From CAYUST01 sp041908765 (lineage in GTDB: Bacteria; Patescibacteriota; Gracilibacteria; Absconditabacterales; Absconditicoccaceae), in assembly GCA_041908765.1 (NCBI GenBank), contig JAYREU010000009.1, positions 1 through 64,000 of the forward strand: 64,000 bases of DNA, in the 5' to 3' direction. The translations under genes and the position numbers were made by a program. Positions 52,093 to 63,250 of the stretch are shown here, piece after piece; within the stretch, counting starts at the first letter, position 1, and every line of letters starts with the position of its first letter. A model generated the notes under the pieces. It had not been told where the DNA came from. It was given only the letters and a program-made list of their open reading frames with translations, and searched no databases.

Positions 52093-53316
52093 ATGAATAT
52101 TAGACCATCTATTCTAGCACACGTGCTACTTACCGTACTCACCACAAGTTTTTTGTGATCTCATTTGGTATACGCACAAGATGCTACCATTGATTCCTAT
52201 TTCAAAAAATACTCCGTAGAATTCGTCTATTCTCCTGCAGTTGAAACAGCATTCCCCACATGGGCACAACCCGATGATGCACAAGACAATACGGACTTAA
52301 ACTATCGAGTACATGAAGTTCTCCCCTATACACAGGATAGAAACGCAGAGAGATACCTTGTCTATCCCAAATCATGAATTGTTTTGCCAATTCGTACTCC
52401 CAATTCAGAAGATGTAGAGAAAATAAAGAATGGAGAAGTGTTTAATCACTATCCCTATCTTGAAGAATGAGGGTTATTCTACTATTGAAGTGCGCCGAGT
52501 GAACGCGTCGGCAATATGGTGATCGCAGCACATAGCTCATTTGGAAAAGATAAACCAGGACGTTATAAAACGATCTTCCAGGCATTACCTATTACAAGGA
52601 TAGGTGATAAGGTATTCTATTATGAGAAAAATGGTCAAGGTAGCTTTGACTTCTATGAGTACACCATCAAAGATTCATTTGAAACAGATAAAACCAATGT
52701 CTCCATTCTCAAGCAACAGGTAAGCAAAGAAACACTGACCACCTACGGTTGCTACAAAATTGGCACCAACGACAAAAGATGGGTAAATGTAGGTGAGTTA
52801 ACCAAAAAAACACCAAAATTTGTCACTCTCAGTGCTCCCGACAATCATGCAAGTGCACCAGCAACTAGCGAAAAAATAGTAGCACCTACACCTACACAAA
52901 CAACACCGGTGACACTTTCAGTACAATCTGTGACAACTACTCCACCTACAGCAGAAACCACTACAGCCACACCAACGCCTCCCACTCCCCTCAATACAAC
53001 GCTCCAAGCATACTTACTCAAAAAGAAACAAGTATTGAGTGGAAGCGTGCAGACAGGGACTGCTATCGCAACTGGTGTTCAAGTGACTCCTCCTACCAAA
53101 CCCGTGATAGAAGAACTCCCCGTTAGTCTCAGAATCATGTATGGCCCTGTACTCAACCGTTTGGTATATCATCTTATTCAGCAAGTGAAGTTTCACAAGC
53201 CAGGCATTGAACAACTTATCGAAAAATTCACGAAACACTATGAAGCGTCTACGCATCCTACCAAACGTCTTATGCAATGATACATTATTCAGAAATTAAA
53301 CTCCTTCTTGGAGTAG
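52093..53316 (+). CDS. Sortase family protein 1 with Thr/Pro-rich linker
   Basis: 407 aa. Signal peptide/anchor (HVLLTVLTTSFLGSHLVYAQ), an N-terminal region, then the sortase core with catalytic His147 in IAAHSSF, Cys220 in TYGCYKIG and Arg229 in KRW. A Thr/Pro-rich linker (PTPTQTTPVT, TTATPTPPTP) connects to a helical C-terminal domain (LNRLVYHLIQQVKF, YIIQKLNSFLE). Five UGA-glycine codons are used, one close to the end. Sortases cut sorting motifs and attach surface proteins. It converges with sortase 2. Confidence 0.9.
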
Positions 53317-53329
53317 GAGATAGGCTATT

Positions 53330-54253
53330 TTAGTACGACAATGATAATTTGACCGTGAAAAAGTGCAGAATATATTTTTTGAACTTATCGTGATAGGAAA
53401 CCCCAGAAGTTGGGATACGTGAAATTATTTCTTCAATTTTCTCCATCACTGCCACGATAATTTCTTTTCTTCTCTCTGGAGACTTTGTTTCGAGTTGGTC
53501 AATGAGATCCATAAATCTAAATTTAATCGTATAAGGCACAAGCACCTCATCATTCTCGATGAGCTTACCTCTCAAAATCCATCTACCTTCCAAACCGTTG
53601 GTACAACCAAAAACGGTTAATTCCTTGCCACCTTGCGGTTTGAGGATACCCACGTCTGTAGGAGATGTTTCATATGATTTTTCGATAGAAAATTTGAGAA
53701 GTTCGTATTCCCCTGAAGGCTGTTTGAGATATATCCACATTTCGTCTGTGATATCTGGATCCAACGCCATCACATCTGCAAAAATCGTTTTGTATTTACC
53801 TTCTCCGTTTTTGAAAAAATTACTATGCCCGAAAATTACAGGATTTCACACCTGTCCTGGAATACCCGTGTTGGGATAATGCATCACGCCTTCTATGAGA
53901 TATTTATTGATATTGATTTCTTTGCCTCCGACCATATTCTCAAAATCTTGTGTATCTCTGGGGACTCCTACTACTGGTACGATCAATCACAACGTAGGGA
54001 GTACCAGATACATATCCTCGTTTCTATCTTCGGGGTAGGGCAAAATACTCGTCCAGTAAGCGATATCTTCGGGTGCCTCATCCAAGGTAAACGGAGTAAA
54101 CCAGCCAGGAGATTCATATTCAAGCGATGCTGATCTCAATACTTTTACTCACTTTTGTTCTTTGGAAGTAAGCGCAAACGCACTACTGAGTAAGCTTACG
54201 CACGAAAGTAACACCAATACAAACGACCACTTTACCGACCAAAAACGCTCCAT
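53330..54253 (-). CDS. Sortase family protein 2
   Basis: 307 aa with a signal peptide (FVLVLLSCVSLLSSAFA). Core motifs: His about residue 143 in FGHSNFF, Cys217 in TVFGCTNG, Arg224 in EGRW. The C-terminal 70 residues are helical (SPERRKEIIVAVMEKIEEII, KYILHFFTVKL) and similar in layout to the tail of sortase 3 and of the 48313 surface protein. Three UGA-glycine codons. 34 bp after sortase 3 on the same strand. Confidence 0.9.
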
Positions 54254-54287
54254 AAGCAAAAATATAGCACAATAAAAGCAAACAGAT

Positions 54288-55247
54288 TTAGAACAACTCT
54301 GCCAATAACATCAATATATAATCGACAACAATTTCCTGATTTGCAGATACAGCACCTTGCGCTTTGAGATCCTCTAATTTGGTAAAGAAAAATGAAATTG
54401 CTTCAGATCTCTCGGGCTCTGGCAATCGATGAATTTTGAGAATTGCACTATTGATAGCAGCTCTCTTAGCTGGAGGCACATCCGCCCACTCATCCACCAA
54501 AGACGCTTTGACTATCCATCTGCCTCCCAAAATATCTGTACACATACTCAACGTAATATCTGCTCCTTCGCCATCTCGTAACATAACGTTAACGTTTTGT
54601 GGTGTGGTATTATATGAGGCAACAACGTCATATTTATACAAATCAAATTCACCTCCATTTTCTCTCTTGAAGACCCATATCTGATCGACAGCAACTTCGA
54701 GTCCCATGCCCTTGGCAAAGACACTATTGAACTCACCAGGCCAAGATGCTACTCCATTACTATGACCGAAGATGAACATATTACCTTGCTCACCTGGACC
54801 AGCGGTTTGGGGATAATGCATGACACCATTTTGGAGGTAGGTGTTGATACTAATAGTTTTGCCTGCTGCCAAAGTTGCATAATCTTGGCTACCATTGGGG
54901 ACATCAACAATTGGAACTACGAGCCCCATCGTCGGAATCACCAAATACGCGTCTGAAAATCTATGCTCTTCATATGGAAGCACTTCATTGATCCAATACC
55001 AAGGATCTTCAGATGCTGTCTCTAAATCGGTCGGTTGAAACCACTCAGGTGGCATAAACTCAAGGGAAGGCAAAGAAGGTACTGATTGAATCTGGAAGAC
55101 ATTTGAAAAACAACTTGAGTCACTACACACAGGTGTAGTTACATTAGCAAATCAAGGGTCTACTCGTCCAAATGCAATATTACCTACAGTACCAAGCAAT
55201 ATAAGACTACTCAAAAGCGTAAAAGAAATATATCATTTTTTGAACAT
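54288..55247 (-). CDS. Sortase family protein 3
   Basis: 319 aa with an N-terminal membrane anchor or signal peptide (ISFTLLSSLILLGTVGNIAF). Core: His162 in FGHSNGVA, Cys236 in LSMCTDI, Arg243 in GRWIV. The tail AINSAILKIHRLPEPERSEA and IVVDYILMLLAELF is a helical C-terminal domain. Two UGA-glycine codons. Second gene from the end of a minus-strand run that starts with the 56887-61842 surface protein. Confidence 0.9.
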
Positions 55248-55321
55248 AACTTTCCAAAAGTAAAATAAAAATGTACTAGGAGAGTATGATAAAGTCTCTC
55301 AATTTTGCAACTCAAAACCTA

Positions 55322-56338
55322 CTAGGGCAAATCTTCCCAGTGTGCCAAGTTTTCTGGATCAGTACATCCTCCAATAAGATATCCTTTGGACTGTGCTTGA
55401 TTCCAATATGCAGCAAAGATGGTTTCACTCGGCGTGACCGTCCACCCTTCTGCTAGACCCAATAACACCATCAGGTGCTTACATTTGATCTCACTCGCAG
55501 GATGGGTGTAGGTGCCAATCATACGTTTAGCATGCGCAATACGATAGGGCTCGTACAAGCTACTGGTAGGAGATACTTGCGTAAAGACGGGTGCCGAAGG
55601 AGCAGCAGTCAATTGATACACCTCTACCAAGGCTGGTAAGAAAGAACTATAGGTAAGCACTTGTCCCTCACGTCCGTCTATTGAAAATAATTTTTTGGGT
55701 GTATCTGCTACCGCACCTGTTTCTACTACCACATTTCAGGTTGCAGTGATAGTTGTATCTCAGGTTTTCGCGACATTTGTCGACGGAGCAATACCTGCTT
55801 CCATATCAGGAGTCGGTGTCAACAGAGCTACGAGTCAGTTCCGTCAGCGTTCTATTTGGCCTACAAGACTATCTTTGCTCATTGCTAAGTCATCTCCATA
55901 CTGGCGAGCAATCCATGCAGACTGTGTCCAAATGAATACTCCTATGAGTACAACAATTAAACTATTGATATACCAACGTGATCGATACACTCTCGGTGCC
56001 ATGCGAAAGAGCCATACGCTGAGTACATAAAAAAATCACCCCCAGAGCAGCGCATAGAGGAAGAACTCAGTACTCCCTTCCCATTGTACAAAAAAATACG
56101 TTGCTATGCCACCAAACCATATGGCTAGCCAACCAAATACATCACGACTAAAGAGGATTCTCTCCTCAGGAAACACAGACACAAACAGTGCACTGTTTTG
56201 AAAAAGAATAACAAAGAGTGCCACAATGTTCACAACGGACAGTACGACTATCCAGTACCAATCCATGACAATACCTACAAACGCACAATTGATACCAAAG
56301 ATAACCACGAAGAAGTTGACGAGTAATCTGGTATACAT
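55322..56338 (-). CDS. Membrane protein of the sortase locus, unknown function
   Basis: 338 aa, joined from three fragments by five UGA-glycine codons. The N-terminal half has about five transmembrane helices (LVNFFVVIFGINCAFVGIV, WYWIVVLSVVNIVALFVILF, then FGWLAIWFGGIATYFFVQW). The C-terminal half is soluble, with HLMVLLGLAEGWTVTPSE and AAYWNQAQSKGYLIGGC. No family recognised. Its place between the surface protein and two sortases suggests a role in the same export/attachment process. Confidence 0.65.
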
Positions 56339-56442
56339 TGCTCCGATATGCTAAGGAGGATAAAAACAAACGTCGTTTCCATCTGCAACCATCATGTAGT
56401 TTTGTACAAGAGAATCAAGGGCAGTTGTAGATACTGGTAAGC

Positions 56443-56817
56443 TTAGCTTCCTCTATTTTGGACAGTCACCAATCGTAATCGTGTCAAAACCACTAGCACG
56501 AGTGCTGCTACTATAGCGCTCATACTCGTCAAAGGCGCAGAGAAGTAGTCTACATACATTGCCAAAAAAGTCATACACGCCAATGAAATTGCTCCACTCA
56601 TCATAAATCTTTCAAAGATAGATAATTCGTCTTGAGAAAATAAAAGGAAACTCATTCGATATCCTGGAAGGTACAAAACAATAATGCTTGCAAACACCCC
56701 ATAAAGGATCTGTGTCCACAAGGTCTCCACAGGGACAAAACTCACTGCCAGCAAACACATGACACAAAGCTGTGACCACAAGACTTTATTCCAATAGTGG
56801 TGCATAGTGAAACGCAT
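56443..56817 (-). CDS. Membrane protein, DUF1616-like
   Basis: 124 aa with four hydrophobic segments. LYLPGYRMSFLLFSQDELSI and FERFMMSGAISLACMTFLAM resemble the PGY...ER...GLSLA pattern of DUF1616 proteins, from memory. A start at 56805 (MHHYWNKV) is possible. No UGA codon is used. It lies between the LPKTG surface protein gene and the 55322 gene. Confidence 0.6.
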   Translation of the reverse strand: MRFTMHHYWNKVLWSQLCVMCLLAVSFVPVETLWTQILYGVFASIIVLYLPGYRMSFLLFSQDELSIFERFMMSGAISLACMTFLAMYVDYFSAPLTSMSAIVAALVLVVLTRLRLVTVQNRGS

Positions 56818-56842
56818 GAAGTAAAATGGAAAATTGTGTATT

Positions 56843-56873
56843 AAGGGGCGCTGGGCAAAGCCCAGCGCCCCTT
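56843..56873. terminator. Strong GC-rich hairpin after the LPKTG surface protein gene
   Basis: AAGGGGCGCTGGGC and GCCCAGCGCCCCTT form a perfect 14-bp stem with an AAA/TTT loop, 14 bp beyond the stop of the 56887 gene on the minus strand. The following T-tract is weak (TTAATAC), so it could attenuate rather than fully terminate, letting the downstream sortase genes be expressed at a lower level. Confidence 0.75.
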
Positions 56874-56886
56874 GTACACCTTTGTT

Positions 56887-59800
56887 TTATTGCGCACTAC
56901 CTTCTATCGTCTGTGCTACTCTTTCAATTTGAACGACTCTTGCAAGTTGACCTGTTTTGGGCAAGACAACAGGAAGATCCAAAGGTTCTGGCAAACTAGG
57001 CTTTCTCTTGCTAATTATAGAGATGATTTTCTTTTTCTTGATAGAGTCAGTTACTTCGATCTTACACGTTGCAGAACAACCATCACCACTCTTGGTGTTA
57101 TCATCATCACATTGCTCACCAGATTCCTTTTTGCCATTACCACACGTTGCATCAATTCTACAGTTGCTATCACAGCCATCGCCGTTTCTATTGTTTCCAT
57201 CATCACACTGTTCACTATTTCTCACTCTTCCATCGCCACAGTAGTTTGATCCACCACCGCCTCCGCTAGAGCCTCCGCCACCACCAGTTGTTCTGATGAC
57301 ATTGACCGTTTTGCTGACTGCACAATCACCTTCACCAGCTGTTACCAAGATAGTATTGGTACCCATGACGAGTTCTACCGTCGCTTGGTAGGTGCCAGAC
57401 GCCGTAACAACTACTTGCTCACCTGCTACTTTGACTACCGCTCCTGTATCACTAATTGTTCCACTGATAGTTATCTGCGCATTTCTAGTAGTTGCATTAT
57501 TGTTGGGGGATGCAATCGTGAGTGTCAATGGAGCAGGACAAATGCCTGAGGTACGAATCACGGTTGTTTGCATTGTCTCGGTTTTACAATCCGCATCTAG
57601 AGGCACTGCTACTACCGTAATAGTATTAGTTCCTGTACTGAGATTGACGGTCGCAGCATAGGTAGATCCTGACAAAGTTGCTTGTATTCCATTAACGGTA
57701 ATATACTGAACACCACCTGCGTATGCACCAGTAACGACAATAGTTGAACCAGATGTTACGGTACCACTCAAAGGTGTAGTGATTGTTAAATTACCAATTA
57801 CATTATCACAACTTCCTCCACCACAATTTGTTTGACTACTCAAGATTTTCTGAGTCCATACATCATAGTTGTTGTTGAGGTTGAGATCACCGTTTGATGC
57901 ACTGATAGTACCTTCGAGGTTCATCCACGTGAAGCTTCCACAATTACAAGGTGCAAGATTGACGCCAAACTTGACCGTTGAGTTGTCACCAATCTCCAAC
58001 ATACCTGTACAAACAAGTTGATCAGCACCACTAAGGACACATTGCATTGCACTGCCTGCATCAGTAAACACCGTTCTCGAACCACGTGCTAGCGTGATTC
58101 CAGCAGGTACATCGAGGTAGGCAACGACATTTTGTGCATGTGCGGTTGCTATGTTTGTATTTGATAATACTCATTGGCATTCCATAGTACCACCACATAC
58201 TGACGCACTGCTTGGAGTACAAGAGACATCAATTGCTGGGTCACTCTTCACCTCAGAAAGTTTGGTATAGAACAAATTAATATATGCTGTATAGGGCGTA
58301 CAATCTGGATCAATTGGGTAAGCAGTCACTACAAATGCATTGTTGCCTGTGTTGAGGTTCACCAATGCTGACCATACATTTCCATTGATAGTTGCTTGAT
58401 AGTTTGCAGATCCTTGCGTGACCACAATATTGCTTACACCGCCAATTACCAAGCCTGTCAACAATACAGAAGGTGTGTAGACCACTTGATTATTGTAGTG
58501 AGAACTAATGCTCAAATGAGTTACGGGGTTTTCACAAACGCCACCTGGCTTGTAGATCAACGTAAAGTCTTTCATCACAATATCACAATCTGCATCATTG
58601 GGATAGGCTACTACCCAGAAGTTGTTGATACCAACTTGCAAGGGAACCGTAGCTGACCAAACATTGCCATTGATAGTTCCTGTATAGGTAGTGATACCGT
58701 CAGTGATCACGACTTTGCTCACACCACCTATGACCGTACCCGTCAGCAGGATAGGACTAGTAGAAACAATTTGTCCATTCGTATGACTATCGAGGGTTAA
58801 TGTGGTGATAGGATCGATACAAATATTTTGACTATTATTCTTACATTCATTGGTACATGTATCATTGTTGTTTTGGTTACCATCATCACATTCCTCGTTT
58901 TGTCCTTTGCCGTTGGGCATTTGTTTGATGCCGTCACCACAGATAGTGAGCTTACAACTATTGTTGCAGGTATCGTTGTTGTTTTGATTGCCATCATCAC
59001 ACTCCTCTCCTGCTTCTTGGATGCCATTACCACACACCGGTGATAGTTGTACATAAATCAAAGTAAGGTCGAGTGTCTCGATCTTGCAATCAGGATCGTT
59101 TGGATATGCTATAATCCACAGATTATTTACTCCCAATTGCAATGGAACAGTGACTGACCATACATTATTGGTGATCGTTGCTTTCCAGTTGGTTGTACCA
59201 TCAGTTACGATTACTTCTTTGACGCCACCGAGTACTTTACCGGTCAACAAGACGGGGGAAGTATAGACGGTTTGACCATTTACATGACTATCTAAAGTGA
59301 AGGTAGTAATAGGATCTACACACACATTGTTGTTATTTGTACAGGTATTTGAGCAGCTATCATTATTGTTTTGATTACCGTCATCACACTCTTCATTTTG
59401 TCCTTTACCATTGGGCATTTGTTTGATGCCATCGCCACAAATAGTGAGTGTACAGGTATTAGAACACGTATCGTTGTTGTTTTGATTGCCATCATCACAC
59501 TCCTCTCCTGCTTCTTGGATGCCATTACCACACACCGGTGATAGTTGTGTATAATACAATACGAGATCAATAATCTCCGTCTTACAATCAGGATCATTGG
59601 GATACGCAATTACCCATAATGTATTTTTTCATAGTTTAAGAGGAACAGTCACTGACCATACCATATTAGTGATAGTTGCTTTCCAATTGGTTGTTCCATC
59701 AGTCACAATCACTTCTTTTACCCCACCTTTGACGGTACCTGTAAGAAGTACAGGCGAACTATATACTGTCTGCCCATTAGTATGACTATCTACAGAAAAG

Positions 59801-61842
59801 TTAGTAATTGGATCTACACATATATTGGTATTGTTGTTTTTACATTCGTTGGTACAGCTATCGTTGTTGTTTTGATTTCCATCATCACACTCTTCATTTT
59901 GTCCTTTACCATTGGGCATTTGTTTGATGCCATCTCCACAGATAGTGAGTTTGCAGGTATTAGAACACGTATCATTGTTATTTTGGTTACCATCATCACA
60001 TTCTTCTCCTGTTTCTTGGATACCGTTGCCACACACAGGCCCTGATGACTGTAGGGTCAAGGTCAGATCGAGTGTCTTGATAGCACAGTTTGGATCTTTT
60101 GGATAAGCAATAATCCACAACACATTTTTGCCAGTTTTCAACGGTACGGTTGCTGACCAAACACCGTTGGTAATAGTTGCTTTCCAATTGGTGGTTCCAT
60201 CAGTCACAATTACTTCTTTGACACCACCTTCCACGAGACCTTGTAACAATACAGGGCTTTGTGTCACCGTTTGTCCGTTGGTATGACTAGTCAACGTAAG
60301 TTTTGTAATAGGATCAGTACAGACACCACACGGTACACCCTCAACCAAGAATCCATCTTGAGAGGTATTGTTGTTGAGATTAACATCTCCGTTAGTAGCT
60401 TCTACCGCCCCATTGAGGTTGACTATGTAGGAAGCATCACACGCACATTGCTCAAGCTGAAGCTCGAAAAATGTAGGAACAAACTCTTTGATTTTGAGGT
60501 CCACACCATTACAGGTAATTTTTGACCCATTGGGGAGATTCGTAACTTTGCAGTCCAACTTGCCATCATTGAGTGATCATGGGATAATGGTTGCATGTGC
60601 TGGTATCGTAATTGATCCAGAGAGATTGATAGTATCTGCTTTTGCTTTATCAGTATTTTGGATATCTGCAAAGCACAATACAGTCCCCCCACACGTATAT
60701 TCAGGTTTGAATTCACAGTAAATATCAATTGCTGGGTCAGAGAGAGAACCAGTACTGCCGCCACAACCTTCGTTCTTCTGTTTATTACAGTTATTGTCAA
60801 TCTCATCATTGCAGTCCTCACCATAGTCGTACATACCTAGTATAATTTGAGTGAGTAACATGACATCAGCGGCGGTAATATTGCCATCTTTATTGATATC
60901 ACACGTTTTACCTGCTGGACATGTACCACCTTGCAAGATAAGTTGTGTAAGAAAATCTTTGTCTGCATCGTCTAATTTTTTATCATCATTGTAGTCTAAG
61001 ACTGCATAGTAAGGTTTGCACTCACAGTCTTCAGGACTTACTATAGTCACGGTATAGGCATCTTTGTTGTTGGAAAGATCAAGATCACCATTGGAAGCAG
61101 AAACAGTGCCGCCAAAAGTAAAATCGTACGTCTCATCACATTGGCATGAAGGCAATCCTACATCAAACCATACATCAACGATATTATTGGGAGAGAGATC
61201 ACCATCACATTCGATTTTACCTCCTTGGAGAGAACAGTTGATAATATCACCATCCAACCCCGTTACATGAATATTTGAGATAAATACTTTCATCCCAAAC
61301 TCAAGCTCGAGATGCATATCAAGTGCAGTTACATCAGACAAGTTTTTGATCCATGCACCACAATTGATAGTTTGGCCACACTCATAGAGGTTACCTTGAG
61401 TGCCAATATCACATGACACAATCACTGCAGGATCACTTAGTTCTCACTCACCTTCTCCTTGCCCTTCACCGGTCGCAGGACCAGGGATAAGTTTTTCATA
61501 GGCAGCAGTTGCTTTACCAAACTTCTTGGTAAGCTTTGCATAGTGAGGAAATGACGTGTCCTTGATTACCTTCTCGATTTCTCTCGCAGGTAGTGGGTCG
61601 GTAGCCAATTGCTCCTGGGTAGGTACTGCATCAATAGTGATCGCAGTACGTGCAGTTGATTCTGGTACAACGGGTGCATCGAGTGTATCCTCGACGACAT
61701 CTTGAGCAACAGCTGCTTCTTGCGGAGCAATTGCTGCTTCTTGAGGAAGCGCAATGACTACTTGTGCAAATCCTGAATTAAAAAGTAAGACTGCACACAT
61801 CATAATGTATACACCCTTGAGAAAACGTAATGTATGTTTCAT
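56887..61842 (-). CDS. Giant secreted Cys-rich surface protein (1651 aa) ending in LPKTG
   Basis: The signal peptide is KGVYIMMCAVLLFNSGFAQ. Then a Ser/Asp-Pro-type domain repeated three times (LSDPAVIVSC, LSDPAIDIYC, KSDPAIDVSC), dockerin-like Ca2+ loops (DINKDGNITAADVMLLTQII), four or so tandem modules of about 165 residues that each carry a bacterial-Ig-like part (HTNGQTVYSSPVLLTG) and DUF4215 repeats (GEECDDGNQNNNDTC), then more Ig-like and DUF4215 units. It ends VVLPKTGQLARVVQIERVAQ: a sortase motif followed by only 20 non-hydrophobic residues. Only four UGA-glycine codons are used. Predicted substrate of the local sortases. Confidence 0.88.
58797..60060 (-). repeat. Tandem about 490-510-bp coding repeats in the surface protein gene
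   Basis: Near-identical copies of a module with GNGIQEAGEECDDGNQNNN, ICGDGIKQMPNGKGQNEE and an Ig-like HTNGQTV segment. Unit starts lie near 60036, 59529 and 59040, giving a period of about 490-510 bp. High similarity suggests recent duplication or gene conversion, and makes copy number changeable by recombination. Confidence 0.85.
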
Positions 61843-61947
61843 ACGCGAAACGGTAAAACAATAAAATCAAAAAACAAAAAAAGTCGGCACACGACTTGTG
61901 CGCTTGAAATAGTCTTTTTATTTAGTTTTTTTGTATTTGGTAGTTAG

Positions 61948-61975
61948 CTTATATATTTTTGTATATAAATGTCAA
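61948..61975 (-). promoter_or_regulatory. Promoter of the giant surface protein gene
   Basis: On the minus strand TTGACA (61970-61975), a 16-bp spacer, TATAAG (61948-61953). Leader of about 100 nt before the ATG at 61842. Confidence 0.65.
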
Positions 61976-62104
61976 TAGATACTTTTATTTTTATTTTACA
62001 ATTTTCTTACACCTAGACAAATGAAATTTTTTATTGATTTATTGTAGAAAATATATATTGATTAAAAAATTACAAGGACACTTTATTATTTTTTTACACC
62101 ACAC

Positions 62105-62632
62105 ATGCAAGAGATAACTGGCTACATACACATCAATGAAGCAAGTAAAGTATACAACAAAACTAGACAAACATTTTACAATTACATCAGCAGAAATCTC
62201 ATCAGGACGAAAAAAGTGAATAACAAAGTATTCTTACATAGAGGAGATATAGAACTGTTACTCAGCAATTATATCGATGAGGCATGAGATGCGGTACTAC
62301 CGGCGACAGAAGATCGTCCCGAAGTCATTGTCATGCAACCAGCGAGCTACTCTACACCTAGCACACCACCCGTTCAACCAAGTACAGATCGACTGTATAT
62401 CATCAACGACCTCAAGCAAGAGCTTTTCATGGACAATCGTAATCAGCTCTTCAGCCTTCAGCAAACCATACAGAAAGCGACTCAAGAAACCGTCCTTGAA
62501 GTACACCACGAACTCAATGCACTCCAAAGAAAACAACTCTATTCCTTCGTCGCACTCAAAAAAGCAGCCTTTGTCCTGGGCTATATGGGGTTCATTATCG
62601 TCAATATCTTGATTGTATCACATCTGCCTTAG
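62105..62632 (+). CDS. MerR/excisionase-type HTH protein with C-terminal membrane anchor
   Basis: 175 aa with one UGA-glycine codon (DEAGDAV). Residues 1-55 are a HTH of the MerR/excisionase class: HINEASKVYNKTRQTFYNYI, then IRTKKVNNKVFLHRGDIEL. A Pro-rich linker (STPSTPPVQPSTD) leads to a coiled-coil-like region (FSLQQTIQKATQETVLEVHH) and a final transmembrane helix (FVLGYMGFIIVNILIV). This suggests a DNA-binding protein held at the membrane. Confidence 0.75.
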
Positions 62633-62672
62633 AGACAAAGGCCTCTAAGAGTTCGCCCTAAAGGCTTATTTC

Positions 62673-63026
62673 CTAGCCATGATGGTGGCCATGGCGATGC
62701 AAGTAGGTGAAAATATCCTCCTGCCCACAAAGCTCGAACAGTAAACGAAAGTGCTCTTCGAGCTTTTTTTTGTTTGCAGGAAGCGTCCTTTCCTCCTGAC
62801 AGGTCAGTCTAATGGTTGCATCGTGATGATTATAATGGTTGTGATAGGTAGTCCTCAACCAGTTCTTTTGGTCTGGAGTGAGGATATGGCATGGTTCAAG
62901 GTGAAAATACCCTTCCGCCTTGGTTTCTCTTTTGTTCACATTTTGACCACCATGTCACCCACTTTTGGAGTGATTTCGGGTAATATGATGAGCAAAAAGC
63001 ACGGAAATTTGGTCGGGAGTAAGCAT
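62673..63026 (-). CDS. ArfB/RF-like GGQ ribosome-rescue protein
   Basis: 117 aa. Residues about 17-35 read RNHSKSGGHGGQNVNKRET, close to the SxSGGPGGQNVNK motif of class I release factors and ArfB/YaeJ-type peptidyl-tRNA hydrolases. GGQ is at 26-28, and the Gly at residue 24 is a UGA codon (62955-62957). The standard code would remove the whole motif. Length and lack of codon-recognition domains fit ArfB-type rescue of stalled ribosomes. The usual basic C-terminal tail is replaced by a His-rich end (LHRHGHHHG). Confidence 0.88.
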
Positions 63027-63250
63027 GGAAGCTATAAAATAATAAATGGCTTCAAATAAACATTTTTTACTTATATTTTACAGTATTTTTACATATAGAG
63101 TATAGTTATTATTTGAATATTTTACAAATTTTTAACAGTTATTATACAATATTTCTTTTCTCTCTCATACTACTGACAAAACTATTTAAACTTGTAATAG
63201 AGGTCATACTACGTATACAGAGCAAACTACTTTTTTATTATTCTCTCATT

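Noticed and set aside
58797..60060. Regularly spaced repeats as a CRISPR array
   Set aside because: The period is about 500 bp, the repeats are long and coding, and they belong to DUF4215/Ig-like modules.
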